Below are positions 42,905 through 51,852 of a DNA stretch of 64,000 nt, one piece after another (positions within the stretch are counted from its first letter, which is position 1; every line of letters starts with the position of its first letter). The notes under the pieces are model-generated. The model made no database searches. It was not told where the DNA came from and worked only from the letters and a program-made list of their open reading frames with translations. Source of the stretch: Streptomyces sp. NBC_00654 (GTDB lineage: Bacteria; Actinomycetota; Actinomycetes; Streptomycetales; Streptomycetaceae); the NCBI RefSeq assembly GCF_026341775.1, contig NZ_JAPEOB010000001.1, positions 1,054,001 to 1,118,000 on the forward strand, written 5' to 3'. The position numbers and the translations under genes were made by a program.

Positions 42905-43736
42905 GCCGGTACTCCTCGGCCGCCTGCTCGATCAGTGCGAGGGACACCTCCGGCGGCAAGGCGGCGGCCCTCAGCCGATCGTATGCCTTGCGGTAATGCA
43001 TCACGATGGACGGATCATCGATGATCTGGCCGTGGTACGGACCCTCGGTGTAGAGCAGTGGTGGTTCGCTGTCGAAGTCCAGCAGGAGGAGCGGCAGTTC
43101 GGTGAGGGGGCGGGTCGGACCGTTCCACGGAAGGATCTGCGTAACGATGCGACCGCGTCGTACGAGGGCGGCGATCTGGTCCAACTGCTCGGCCATCTCC
43201 ATGGGCGCGATGATCGGCTGACGGATCAGACACTCGTGCAGAACAACCCAGTACTCGGGCCTCTTGGGGTCGTCGAAGAGCCGGGCCCGTTCGAGCCTGG
43301 CGTCGATCTTGGCTTTGGCCTCCTCCGGTGTGTCCAGCGAATGGGTGGAGCGGATGACGGCATGGGCGTACGACCGGGTCTGGAGCAGGCCAGGGATCAG
43401 AGTGCCTGACCATTGGTCGATGGTCCGTGCCCGCGTCTCCGCTTCCGCGACCGGAGCGAAGAACGCGGCGTGAGCCCCCCGTTTGGCCTGCCGCACGTCC
43501 TCGCACCGCCGCTCGAAGAACCCGTCCGTCCCCAGCACCCGGTCCACATGCTTGGCCAGGTCCGCGGGCATCCGGCGGTTGCCGTGCTCGATCTCGCTCA
43601 GATACGTGATGCCGTAGAAGCTGCCGGCCACCAGCTTCTCCAGGGTCAGGCCCGCCTCCTCCCGTTTGAAGCGGAGTTCCTTGCCGTAGAACTGCGGGAC
43701 CCCGGCCGAGCCGTCGATGTCCTTGCGCGTAGCCAC
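42885..43736 (-). CDS. XRE family regulator (DUF5753 type)
   Basis: 283 aa from GTG 43736 (AAAGGTGG upstream). N-terminal HTH (FYGKELRFKREEAGLTLEKL then GITYLSEIEHGNRRMP). The C-terminal DUF5753-like domain holds TIDQWSGTLIPGLLQTRSYA, HECLIRQPI and SIVMHYRKAYDRLRAAALPP. Partner of the DUF397 gene. In this family the pair regulates development or antibiotic genes; the target is unknown. Confidence 0.92.
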   Translation of the reverse strand: MATRKDIDGSAGVPQFYGKELRFKREEAGLTLEKLVAGSFYGITYLSEIEHGNRRMPADLAKHVDRVLGTDGFFERRCEDVRQAKRGAHAAFFAPVAEAETRARTIDQWSGTLIPGLLQTRSYAHAVIRSTHSLDTPEEAKAKIDARLERARLFDDPKRPEYWVVLHECLIRQPIIAPMEMAEQLDQIAALVRRGRIVTQILPWNGPTRPLTELPLLLLDFDSEPPLLYTEGPYHGQIIDDPSIVMHYRKAYDRLRAAALPPEVSLALIEQAAEEYRHGQQPS

Positions 43737-43853
43737 GTTGACCACCTTTCGCGCTGTGCGTTGTGGAGCGGGAAACCCTTTCAAGGTAGAGGTATGTACG
43801 GCAGCGTGTGAGGCGTTCGTCACAGTGTGCAACGGAAGGTGGATGCTCCCCCC

Positions 43854-44075
43854 ATGGACGACACTCAAGACAGCCCCGGCTGCGACATCGGCGCGGACAT
43901 CGACGCGCTGCGGGCCGCGCTCACGGCCCACGGCATCACCCTGCCGTCGCTCGGCGTCGATCCGCTGACCCTCGCCGGGCGCGGCAGCCGGCCGCCGTTG
44001 GTCGCGCTCGGCAACTGCAATGTGGCGACCGCGCGCCGCATGGCCGAGGCGCTGCGGTCGGCGGCCGGTGGATGA
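43854..44075 (+). CDS. Small hypothetical protein of an ATP-binding protein operon
   Basis: 73 aa from ATG 43854. A short acidic start (MDDTQDSPGCDIGADIDALR) and ALGNCNVATARRMAEAL in the C-terminus. It is coupled to the ATP-binding gene, overlapping by 4 bases. A function is not known. Confidence 0.7.
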   Translation: MDDTQDSPGCDIGADIDALRAALTAHGITLPSLGVDPLTLAGRGSRPPLVALGNCNVATARRMAEALRSAAGG

Positions 44076-44527
44076 CCCCGCTGCCCTACACGGTGGCTCT
44101 GTTCGCCGTGCCGAAGGCCGTACCGGAGATCCGGCGCTCCCTGAGGGAGTGGTGCGGGGGCGAGGATTCGCCCGATCTGCTGCTCTGCGTCAGTGAGTTG
44201 ATGGCCAATGTGATCGTGCATCTCGGCGAGGGCACACCGGTCACGCTCCGGGTCTTCGGTACCCGCTCCGGGGGGATGCGGGTCGAGCTGAGCGACCCCG
44301 AACCGTGTGCCTGGCCGACGTTGAGAGCCGCGGCGGACGGCGAGGAGTCGGGGCGGGGGCTGACGCTCGTGGACGCGGTGGCGTGGCGCTGGGGCGTCGA
44401 GCGGCTGCCGTACGGGAAGACGGTCTGGTGCGAACTGGGGGCGCCCGTCCGGTGGGGCCTGCCGAAGCGCGAACCGGCCGGTTCCGACAGCCGGTCCGCC
44501 GCGGCTGTCGCTCCCGGCGGGGGGTGA
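44072..44527 (+). CDS. ATP-binding (anti-sigma/HATPase_c type) regulatory protein
   Basis: 151 aa. It has the single-domain kinase-like fold: LLLCVSELMANVIVHLGEGT (N-box), VELSDPEPCAWPTL (G1), and ESGRGLTLVDAVAWRWGVE (G2). It is like anti-sigma or serine-protein kinases (RsbW type) that are many in Streptomyces. The partner is not known. Confidence 0.85.
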   Translation: MTPLPYTVALFAVPKAVPEIRRSLREWCGGEDSPDLLLCVSELMANVIVHLGEGTPVTLRVFGTRSGGMRVELSDPEPCAWPTLRAAADGEESGRGLTLVDAVAWRWGVERLPYGKTVWCELGAPVRWGLPKREPAGSDSRSAAAVAPGGG

Positions 44528-44552
44528 CGCCGGGCGCCGCCCCGTTCCAGGT

Positions 44553-44588
44553 GCTCGCCCCGACCGCCTCAGTGCGGCCGGGGCGAGC
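44553..44588. terminator. Bidirectional terminator hairpin
   Basis: GCTCGCCCCGACCGC (44553-44567) pairs with GCGGCCGGGGCGAGC (44574-44588), one A-C mismatch, six-base loop. It is between the ends of the convergent ATP-binding and tricorn protease genes. Confidence 0.85.
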
Positions 44589-44590
44589 GG

Positions 44591-47500
44591 CTACCGCGGG
44601 GGCAGCGGCGGGCGCCGCAGGTCCGGCACCGTGCCGTACGTCGGCGGGGTCGCCGCCGGATGCTTCGCCAGCAGGTCCAGCGCCACCCGCACCGCGTCGT
44701 CCAGTACCGCGTGCCGGCCCTCCGCCCAGTCCAGGGGGGTGCGCAGCGCCTCCAGATCGGGCTCGACGCCATGGTTCTCCACGGACCAGCCGTAGGTGTC
44801 GAACCACGCGGCGTTCATCGGCACCGTGATCACCGTGCCGTCGCCCAGCCGGTGGCGCCCGGTCATGCCGACCACGCCGCCCCAGGTGCGCTGGCCGACC
44901 ACCGGACCCAGCCTCAGCAGCCGGAACGCGGCTGTGATCATGTCGCCGTCGGAGGACGTCGCCTCGTCGGCCAGCGCGACCACCGGCCCCCTGGGCGCGT
45001 TCGAGGCGTAGCTGACCGCCTGGGCGTTGCGCGTCAGGTCCCAGCCGAGGATCCTGCGGGTCAGCTTCTCGACGACCAGTTCGCTGATGTGGCCGCCCGC
45101 GTTGCCCCGGACGTCCACGATCAGCGCCGGGCGCGAGACCTCAAGCCGCAGGTCCCGGTTGAACTGCGCCCAGCCCGAGCCGCCCATGTCGGGGATGTGC
45201 AGATAGCCGCACCGGCCGCCGCTCAACTCCCGTACGACTTCCCGGCGTTTGGCCACCCAGTCCTGGTAGCGCAGCGGCCGTTCGTCGACCAGCGGGACGA
45301 CCGCGATGCGCCGGGGGCGGCCCTCCTCGCCGGCCGGGCGGAACGTCAGCTCCACCGTCGTGCCGCCCGCCGCCGTCAGCAGCGGGTACGGGCCGGTCAC
45401 CGGGTCGACCGGGCGGCCGTCGACATGGGTGAGGACCGCGCCCTCCCTGATCCCCGTACCCGCGAGCGGTGAACGCGCCTTGGAGTCCGAGGAGTCGCCG
45501 GGCAGAATGCGCCGGACCTGCCACTCCCCGTCGCGGCAGACCAGGTTCGCGCCGAGCAGTCCGATCGCCCGCTGGTAGTGCGGCGGGCCCTCGTTGCGGC
45601 GTGCCGGTGTGACGTACGCGTGCGAGGTGCCCAGCTCGCCGACCACCTCGCGCAGCAGATCCGCGAACTCGTCGGGGGAGGCGACCCGTTCGACCAGCGG
45701 ACGGTACTGGCCGAGCACCCCGTCCCAGTCGATGCCGCACATGTCCGGCTCCCAGAAGTACGCGCGGATGATCCGGCCCGCCTCGCCGTACGCCTGCCGC
45801 CACTCCGCCGCCGGGTCGACGTCGTGCAGGATGCGGCGCAGGTCGATGTAGACCGTGGAGTCGTTGTCGCCGGGTTCGTTGGACGGTACGGCGCGCAGCT
45901 CGCCGTCGTCCATGACGACGAGCCGGCTCGCGTCACCGCTGACCGCGAACCAGTCGAGGTGGTCGACCAGTTCGGTCTTGCGGGCCTTGGCGATGTTGAA
46001 GTGCTCCAGGGTGGGACGGCCGGACATGTCGGAGGGGTTGGCGAACGTCTCGCCCAGCGCGCCCGAGATCGGCCAGCGCAGCCAGACGAGCCCGCCGCCG
46101 GTGACCGGGCGCAGCGCCGAGTACTTCGAGGCGGAGACCGGGAACGGCGTGACCCGGCTCTCCAGGCCCTCGAACTCGACGGTGACCGTCGCCCCCTCGC
46201 CCGTACCGCCCTCGGGGATGTCCACCGGGTCCAGGCCGCCCGCCGCCGGGCGGCCGTCCGGGGAGAGCGCGAAGGGCGACGGGGTGGCCGAGGAGAGCGG
46301 GACCAGATACGGACGGCAGCCCAGCGGGAAGGAGAGGTCGCCGGTGTGCACGTCGTAGACGGGGTCGAACCCCCGCCAGGACAGGAACGCCAGATAGCGG
46401 CCGTCGCCGGTGAAGACCGGGTTCTCGTCCTCGAAGCGGCCATTGGTGACATCGGTGATGACCGGGGCGCCCGGACCGGAGATCCGGGCCAGTTTGATCT
46501 GGCGCAGCGAGCGGCCGACCCCGGGGTGCGACCAGGTGAGCCAGGCCCCGTCGGGGGAGAAGGCCAGGTCGCGGACGGGTCCGTTGACGGAACGGATGAG
46601 TTCGGTGACCCCGTCCGCGTCCGCCGCCGCGTCCTCGGCGTGCGTCGCGCGGTACAGATCGGCCCGCGTGGCACCGCGCGGTTCGTCCTCGGTCTCGGCG
46701 TCCGTCTCCGTCTCCCCGTCCGTCTCTGTCTCCCCGTCCGTCGCGGGTACGGGTACGGGTTCCGGTTCCTCCGCTGTGTCCAGGAGCAGCAGCCGCCCGT
46801 CGTTCGACGCGATCGCCAGCCGTTCGCCCGCCGGGTCGGAGATCAGTTCGTGCACCCGGCCGAGCTTCCCGGAGGCGAGCCTGCGCGGTTCGCGGTCGCC
46901 GCTGGCCCGGGGCAGGTAGGCGATCTCGACCGCGTCGTCGCCGTCCGCGTCCGTCACGTACGCCACCTGGCCGCCGCTGCCCAGCATCTCCGGCAGCCGG
47001 ACCCGGACCCCCGGGGTGTCGGTGATGGTGCGGGCGGGGCCGTCGCGGTGGGTGAGCCAGTACAGGCTGCCGCGTACCGAGACGGCGCTCGCCCGGCCCG
47101 TCTCGTCGACCGAGAGCGCGTCGACGTTGCTGGCGGCGGGCACCTGGTAGGTGCGCCGCCCGGTCCGGGGTCCTCCGAGCCGTACCTCCAGCTTCCGGGG
47201 CGTGGCGTCCGGCGCCTCCAGGTCCTCGACGAGCCACACATCACCGGCGCACTGGTAGACGACCCGGTGGCCGTCGCTGGAGGCGTGCCGGGCGTAGAAC
47301 GCGTCGTGGTCGGTGTGGCGCCGCAGATCGCTGCCGTCCATCAGACAGGAGTACAGATTGCCGACGCCCTCGTGGTCGGAGAGGAACGCGATCCGGCGGC
47401 CGACGAACATGGGCGAGTCCAGATGGCCGCCGATGTCCGGCAGGAGCCGTTCGCCGTGCAGCCACAGCCGCCCGGTCGCACCGCCCCGGTAGCGTTTCCA

Positions 47501-48016
47501 GGCGGCCGGTTCGTGCGGTGGCTTTCCGGTGAGCAGCAGGGTGCGCCGCTCGCCGTCGATGTCCGCGACCGCGATGTCGGAGACCGGTCCCCAGGGCAGG
47601 CGGCCGCCGGGGCTGCCGTCGATGGGGACGCTGTAGGACCAGGAGAAGTACGAGAACGGCTGGTTGTGCGAGGACACGGCGAGGATCTGGGACGTGTCGC
47701 CCGGGTCGGGGCTCCAGCCGCAGACCCGGGCGTCGGTCGAGCCCCAGTAGGTGAGCCGCCGGGCCGGGCCGCCCTCGACCGGGGCGAGATGGATCTCGGG
47801 GTCCAGTGTTCGCCAGGTGGTGTAGGCGATGCGGCTTCCGTCGGGCGAGAAGCGTGGATGGCTGACTCTGGTCCGGTCGACGGTGACCCGCCATGCCCGG
47901 TCGGGCCGGTGTCCTGCCGCGGCGAGGGGGGAGACCCAGAGGTCGTCCTCGGCCGCGAAACAGATCAAGTCCTGGTGGAGGTGCGGGAAACGGAGATACG
48001 CGACGTCGTCACTCAC
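44591..48016 (-). CDS. Tricorn protease homologue (S41 family)
   Basis: 1141 aa from GTG 48016. The N-terminal two-thirds form beta-propellers (WVSPLAAAGHRPDRAWRVTV, RVSHPRFSPDGSRIAYTT, LAFSPDGAWLTWSHPGVG), then a PDZ region (GIREGAVLTHVDGRPV), and the C-terminal S41 domain with LADEATSSDGDM, the serine near residue 1020. Tricorn trims peptides from the proteasome to di/tripeptides. A low-complexity acidic Glu/Thr/Asp stretch lies mid-protein (TETDGETETDAETEDEP). The 5' region abuts the TetR operators. Confidence 0.93.
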   Translation of the reverse strand: MSDDVAYLRFPHLHQDLICFAAEDDLWVSPLAAAGHRPDRAWRVTVDRTRVSHPRFSPDGSRIAYTTWRTLDPEIHLAPVEGGPARRLTYWGSTDARVCGWSPDPGDTSQILAVSSHNQPFSYFSWSYSVPIDGSPGGRLPWGPVSDIAVADIDGERRTLLLTGKPPHEPAAWKRYRGGATGRLWLHGERLLPDIGGHLDSPMFVGRRIAFLSDHEGVGNLYSCLMDGSDLRRHTDHDAFYARHASSDGHRVVYQCAGDVWLVEDLEAPDATPRKLEVRLGGPRTGRRTYQVPAASNVDALSVDETGRASAVSVRGSLYWLTHRDGPARTITDTPGVRVRLPEMLGSGGQVAYVTDADGDDAVEIAYLPRASGDREPRRLASGKLGRVHELISDPAGERLAIASNDGRLLLLDTAEEPEPVPVPATDGETETDGETETDAETEDEPRGATRADLYRATHAEDAAADADGVTELIRSVNGPVRDLAFSPDGAWLTWSHPGVGRSLRQIKLARISGPGAPVITDVTNGRFEDENPVFTGDGRYLAFLSWRGFDPVYDVHTGDLSFPLGCRPYLVPLSSATPSPFALSPDGRPAAGGLDPVDIPEGGTGEGATVTVEFEGLESRVTPFPVSASKYSALRPVTGGGLVWLRWPISGALGETFANPSDMSGRPTLEHFNIAKARKTELVDHLDWFAVSGDASRLVVMDDGELRAVPSNEPGDNDSTVYIDLRRILHDVDPAAEWRQAYGEAGRIIRAYFWEPDMCGIDWDGVLGQYRPLVERVASPDEFADLLREVVGELGTSHAYVTPARRNEGPPHYQRAIGLLGANLVCRDGEWQVRRILPGDSSDSKARSPLAGTGIREGAVLTHVDGRPVDPVTGPYPLLTAAGGTTVELTFRPAGEEGRPRRIAVVPLVDERPLRYQDWVAKRREVVRELSGGRCGYLHIPDMGGSGWAQFNRDLRLEVSRPALIVDVRGNAGGHISELVVEKLTRRILGWDLTRNAQAVSYASNAPRGPVVALADEATSSDGDMITAAFRLLRLGPVVGQRTWGGVVGMTGRHRLGDGTVITVPMNAAWFDTYGWSVENHGVEPDLEALRTPLDWAEGRHAVLDDAVRVALDLLAKHPAATPPTYGTVPDLRRPPLPPR

Positions 48017-48069
48017 CCCCCAATGCTTTCCGCGCGAAGGGCCCGGGGCAACTTGTGGTGCAGCACACA

Positions 48070-48091
48070 AGCGAAACGATTTCGTTTCGCT
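48070..48091. promoter_or_regulatory. 22-bp dyad, probable TetR operator 1
   Basis: AGCGAAACGA (48070-48079), TT, TCGTTTCGCT (48082-48091): perfect 10-bp arms. It is in the gap between the tricorn start (48016) and the TetR start (48181). A second, smaller dyad with the same core (ACGAAA/TTTCGT) lies at 48117-48131. Confidence 0.75.
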
Positions 48092-48116
48092 GGATCGGGG
48101 GAGTACGGTCAGGTGT

Positions 48117-48131
48117 ACGAAACGGTTTCGT
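48117..48131. promoter_or_regulatory. Second TetR dyad
   Basis: ACGAAA CGG TTTCGT, 6-bp arms, three-base centre, sharing the GAAACG core with the dyad at 48070-48091. It lies 50 bases before the TetR gene's ATG. Confidence 0.6.
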
Positions 48132-48180
48132 TCGATGATGAGCGGGGCCGAGGCAGCGAGACCCCGAGGGAGGCCGGCAC

Positions 48181-48753
48181 ATGGCACGCACCAGGCTCAC
48201 ACCTGAGCGTGAGAGTGAGATGTACGCCGCCGTCCTCGACCTGCTCCGTGAGGTCGGTTACGACGCCCTGACCATGGACGCCGTCGCCGCCCGCACCCGG
48301 TCCAGCAAGGCCACCCTCTACCGCCAGTGGGGCAGCAAGGCCGAGCTGGTCGTCACGGCGCTGCGGAACAACAAGCCGGTGGATCTCGGCGAGATCGACA
48401 CCGGCTCGCTGCGCGGGGACTTCCATGCCGTGCTGCACCGCAGCGACGACTGCCAGATGGAGAAGGACTCCGCGCTGATGCGGGGTCTGAGCCAGGCCGT
48501 CCACAACAATCCCGATCTGCACAAGGCCATGCGCGAACTGCTGATCGAGCCGGAGATGACCGGCTTCGATCTGCTGCTGCGACGGGCCGTGGACCGGGGC
48601 GAGCTGCGTCCGGACAATCCGGCGCTGAAGTACATCCCGCACATGCTGATCGGCGCGTTCGCCGCTCGGCAGCTGGTCGAGGACCGCGCCGTCGACCAGG
48701 CGTTTCTCATCGATTATGTCGACTCCGTGGTCCTCCCCGCCCTCGGCGTCTGA
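48181..48753 (+). CDS. TetR family regulator
   Basis: 190 aa. The HTH is at residues ~25-50 (ALTMDAVAARTRSSKATLYR QWGSKAELV). The C-terminal ligand domain is helical and variable. Likely represses its own promoter, and through the two dyads upstream, and perhaps the tricorn and MMPL genes (the MMPL gene follows 120 bases on). The ligand is not known. Confidence 0.93.
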   Translation: MARTRLTPERESEMYAAVLDLLREVGYDALTMDAVAARTRSSKATLYRQWGSKAELVVTALRNNKPVDLGEIDTGSLRGDFHAVLHRSDDCQMEKDSALMRGLSQAVHNNPDLHKAMRELLIEPEMTGFDLLLRRAVDRGELRPDNPALKYIPHMLIGAFAARQLVEDRAVDQAFLIDYVDSVVLPALGV

Positions 48754-48873
48754 CGTCCCCGCACCTCACGCACGGCCCTCTCCCCAACGCTCCACCTGAC
48801 ACGCCGCTCTCGTCGTCGGGCTGGTTCCTCATGCCCATTTCCACTCACACGACCTGACCGGGAGTACGCCCCC

Positions 48874-51105
48874 GTGGCCACATTCCTCTACAAGCTCGGA
48901 CGGCTGACCTTCCGGCGCCGCCGCCTTGTCGCCCTTGTCTGGGTGGCACTGCTGGCGCTCGCCGGATTCGGCGCCGCCTCCGCGTCCACCGCCACCTCCA
49001 GCTCCTTCTCGATTCCGGGTACGGAGGCACAGAAGGCCTTCGACCTGCTGGAACAGCGCTTCCCGGGCAGCAGCGCCGACGGCGCCACGGCCCGCGTCGT
49101 CTTCAAGGCGCCCGACGGGCAGAAGGTGACCGACGCCGCCAACAAGGCCGAGGTCCAGGGCATCGTCGACGAGCTGAAGTCCGGTTCGGACCAGATCGCC
49201 TCGGTCGCCGACCCGTACACGGCCAACGCCGTCAGCAAGGACGGCTCCACGGCGTACGTCTCGGTCTCGTACAAGGTCAACTCGATGGAGCTGACCGACC
49301 CGACGCGTGAGGCCCTGGAGGACGCGGGGACCTCCGCCGAGAAGAGCGGGATGACCGTGGCGATCGGCGGTGACGCGCTCATGGTGATCCCGGAGACCGG
49401 CATCACGGAGGTCATCGGGGTCGCCCTCGCCGCGGTGGTGCTCGTCATCACCTTCGGTTCGCTGATCGCCGCCGGGCTGCCGCTGCTGACCGCGCTCATC
49501 GGCGTCGGTATCGGTGTCTCGACGATCACGGCGCTGGCGAACGTCCTGGACCTGGGCTCCACCACCTCGACGCTCGCGATGATGATCGGCCTCGCGGTCG
49601 GCATCGACTACGCGCTCTTCATCGTCTCCCGCTACCGCGCCGAACTGGCCGACGGCCGGGAGCGCGAGGAAGCCGCCGGACGGGCCGTCGGAACGGCCGG
49701 ATCCGCGGTCGTCTTCGCGGGCCTGACCGTGATCATCGCCCTGGTGGGCCTGGCCGTCGTGAACATCCCGATGCTGTCGAAGATGGGCTTCGCCGCCGCC
49801 GGTACGGTCGCCATCGCCGTTCTCATCGCGCTCACCCTGGTCCCGGCCATGCTGGGCTTCGCGGGCAAGCGGGTCATGGGACGCAAGGCGCGCAAGGCCG
49901 CCGAGGCGGAGAACCGCCCCGACGCGAAGCCGAACATGGGCACCCGCTGGGCGCGGTTCGTGCTGCGCAGGCCGGTGTGGGTGCTGCTGGCCGGTGTCAT
50001 CGGCCTCGGCGTCGTCGCCGTACCGGCCGCCTCGCTGGAGATGGGCCTGCCGGACGACGGAGCCCAGCCGAAGAGCACCACGCAGCGTCAGGCGTACGAC
50101 ATGCTCTCGGACGGCTTCGGCCCCGGGTTCAACGGGCCGCTGATGGTCGTCGTCGACACGAGGAACAGCTCGGACGGCAAGACCGCCGTCAGCCAGGTCT
50201 CCCAGGAGATCGAGTCCCTCCCGCACGTCGTCGCCGTCACCCCGGCCGCCTTCAACAAGGCCGGCGACACCGCGACCATCACCGTCATCCCGCAGGACCG
50301 GCCCAGCTCCGTCGAGACGGAGAGCGTGGTCCACGCCATCCGTGACGCGGGCGCCGACGTCAAGAGCGACTCCGGGGCGGAGGTGCTGGTCACCGGCGCC
50401 ACCGCGATGAACATCGACTTCTCCCAGAAGATGAACGACGCGCTGCTGCCCTATCTGGCGCTCGTCGTGGGGCTGGCCTTCCTGCTCCTGATGCTGGTGT
50501 TCCGCTCGGTCCTCGTCCCGCTGAAGGCAGCCCTCGGCTTCCTGCTCTCGGTCGTCGCGGCACTCGGCGCGGTCGTCGCGGTCTTCCAGTGGGGATGGCT
50601 CGGCTCGCTCTTCGGGGTCGAGCAGACCGGCCCGATCATGTCGATGATGCCGATCTTCATGGTCGGTGTGGTCTTCGGTCTGGCCATGGACTACGAGGTC
50701 TTCCTCGTCACCCGGATGCGGGAGGCGTACGTCCACGGGGAGAGCCCCGGCCAGGCCATCGTGACCGGCTTCAGGCACGGTGCGCGAGTGGTCACGGCCG
50801 CGGCCGTGATCATGATGGCGGTCTTCGCCGGCTTCATCGGTGCCAGCGAGCAGATGATCAAGATGATCGGCTTCTCGCTCGCCATCGCCGTCTTCTTCGA
50901 CGCCTTCGTGGTGCGGATGGCGATCGTGCCCGCGGTGCTCGCCCTGCTCGGCAAGCGGGCCTGGTGGCTGCCGCGCTGGCTGGACCGGGTGCTGCCCAAT
51001 GTGGACGTGGAGGGCGAGGGGCTGCGCAAGCAGCTCGGCGAGACGTCCGGGTCCGCCCAGGACGGGTCCGGGCCCGACGGTGAGCGCGAGCTGATCCGGG
51101 TCTGA
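48874..51105 (+). CDS. MMPL family transporter
   Basis: 743 aa from GTG 48874. It has two blocks of membrane helices. The first domain has GLAVGIDYALFIVSRYRAEL and the second GLAMDYEVFLVTRMREAYVH, the MMPL signatures, each with the conserved acidic site. Two extracytoplasmic domains separate the helices. It uses proton flow to export lipids or drugs. The neighbouring TetR is probably its regulator (inference). Confidence 0.93.
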   Translation: MATFLYKLGRLTFRRRRLVALVWVALLALAGFGAASASTATSSSFSIPGTEAQKAFDLLEQRFPGSSADGATARVVFKAPDGQKVTDAANKAEVQGIVDELKSGSDQIASVADPYTANAVSKDGSTAYVSVSYKVNSMELTDPTREALEDAGTSAEKSGMTVAIGGDALMVIPETGITEVIGVALAAVVLVITFGSLIAAGLPLLTALIGVGIGVSTITALANVLDLGSTTSTLAMMIGLAVGIDYALFIVSRYRAELADGREREEAAGRAVGTAGSAVVFAGLTVIIALVGLAVVNIPMLSKMGFAAAGTVAIAVLIALTLVPAMLGFAGKRVMGRKARKAAEAENRPDAKPNMGTRWARFVLRRPVWVLLAGVIGLGVVAVPAASLEMGLPDDGAQPKSTTQRQAYDMLSDGFGPGFNGPLMVVVDTRNSSDGKTAVSQVSQEIESLPHVVAVTPAAFNKAGDTATITVIPQDRPSSVETESVVHAIRDAGADVKSDSGAEVLVTGATAMNIDFSQKMNDALLPYLALVVGLAFLLLMLVFRSVLVPLKAALGFLLSVVAALGAVVAVFQWGWLGSLFGVEQTGPIMSMMPIFMVGVVFGLAMDYEVFLVTRMREAYVHGESPGQAIVTGFRHGARVVTAAAVIMMAVFAGFIGASEQMIKMIGFSLAIAVFFDAFVVRMAIVPAVLALLGKRAWWLPRWLDRVLPNVDVEGEGLRKQLGETSGSAQDGSGPDGERELIRV

Positions 51106-51160
51106 GAGCCGAGAGCCAAGAGCCGAGAGCTGAGAGCCAAGAGCTGAGAGCCAAGAGCCC
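51104..51160. repeat. Short tandem repeat after the MMPL gene
   Basis: About five copies of an AGAGCCGAGAGCCAAGAGCTG-like unit of 6-14 bases (GAGAGCC, GAGAGCTG, AAGAGC). It begins at the stop codon and has no other feature. Likely slippage. Confidence 0.7.
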
Positions 51161-51230
51161 CGGGGCCCGCGTCTGAGCGGAGCGCGGCCCTGGAAGCGCC
51201 GGTACCTGTGGGGACGGGGACCGGGCGCAT

Positions 51231-51269
51231 GACGAAAGCCCCCGTGCGAGCGGCACGGGGGCTTTCGTC
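51231..51269. terminator. Perfect 17-bp terminator hairpin
   Basis: GACGAAAGCCCCCGTGC (51231-51247) and its exact complement (51253-51269) with a five-base loop. It lies between the MMPL gene and the convergent SsgA-like gene, so it should act for both directions. Confidence 0.9.
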
Positions 51270-51282
51270 ACGCGTACGGGCG

Positions 51283-51642
51283 TCAGGTGCCGCGGGTGGC
51301 CGGCTGCGGGGGCGCGGTCTCGCCGTGGGTCCGGCCGAGGAAGCGGATCAGCGTCGCGTTCTCGAACTGGAACACCTCGACGCCGTCCGCCGAGTGCAGC
51401 TCCACGATCAGCTGCGTCCGGCCGCACGGCCAGACGCGTACGGCGCCGCGTTCGGCGGGGAAGCGGAGGCCGCGCTCCAGCAGATCGCGGCCGAACGCCC
51501 AGTCGCTGCCGCCGGGCAGGGTGACATGGACGGTCCGGGGGTCGACGGCCGCGTCGTAGCGCAGGGCCACGGGGACGGGGCGGGTGAGTGGGCCGTCGGT
51601 GATGAGCCGGGCGCGGGCACGTTCTTCAATCACGGGGGACAT
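51283..51642 (-). CDS. SsgA family sporulation/cell-division protein (SALP)
   Basis: 119 aa from ATG 51642 (AGGAGG upstream). Family features: VPVALRYDAAVDPRTVHVTL, WAFGRDLLERGL, VRVWPCGRTQLIVELHSADG, VFQFENATLIRFLGRT. SsgA-like proteins are found in morphologically complex actinomycetes, where they guide septum and spore-wall formation. The particular SALP cannot be named. It is the smallest part of a division set with the SepX-like gene elsewhere in the window. Confidence 0.93.
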   Translation of the reverse strand: MSPVIEERARARLITDGPLTRPVPVALRYDAAVDPRTVHVTLPGGSDWAFGRDLLERGLRFPAERGAVRVWPCGRTQLIVELHSADGVEVFQFENATLIRFLGRTHGETAPPQPATRGT

Positions 51643-51762
51643 GAGCCGGCTCCTCCTGTATGTAGAACTCTGCACTCCAATGTCCCATATTTCGGACCAA
51701 GGGTGCGATGGACGCGTGAGAAGTGGATAGGGGTGAGGCATCCAGTTGTGACCTGCTTGCTC

Positions 51763-51779
51763 TTGCATACTCTTCGCAA
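51763..51779 (+). promoter_or_regulatory. Candidate Nur (nickel) box
   Basis: TTGCAT-N5-TCGCAA, matching the recalled Nur consensus TTGCAA-N5-TTGCAA with two changes. It lies upstream of a TATCAT (-10-like, 51788-51793), so bound repressor would block the promoter of the nickel/cobalt transporter. The start codon is 74 bases downstream. Confidence 0.55.
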
Positions 51780-51852
51780 CAGGGTCCTATCATTGACGCG
51801 TTCATGACCCTGCCCGCAGGGGCGCGGAAACCGCAGGAAGCGGAGCCACCTC

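Noticed and set aside
45578..48271. An 897-aa plus-strand frame over the tricorn gene
   Set aside because: Shadow of the tricorn protease frame; Arg/Val/Gly-rich with no domain, and covers the TetR promoter.
51643..51852. Cobalamin riboswitch before the metal transporter
   Set aside because: No B12-box-like sequence was seen in the 210-base leader; the Nur-type dyad is a better explanation.
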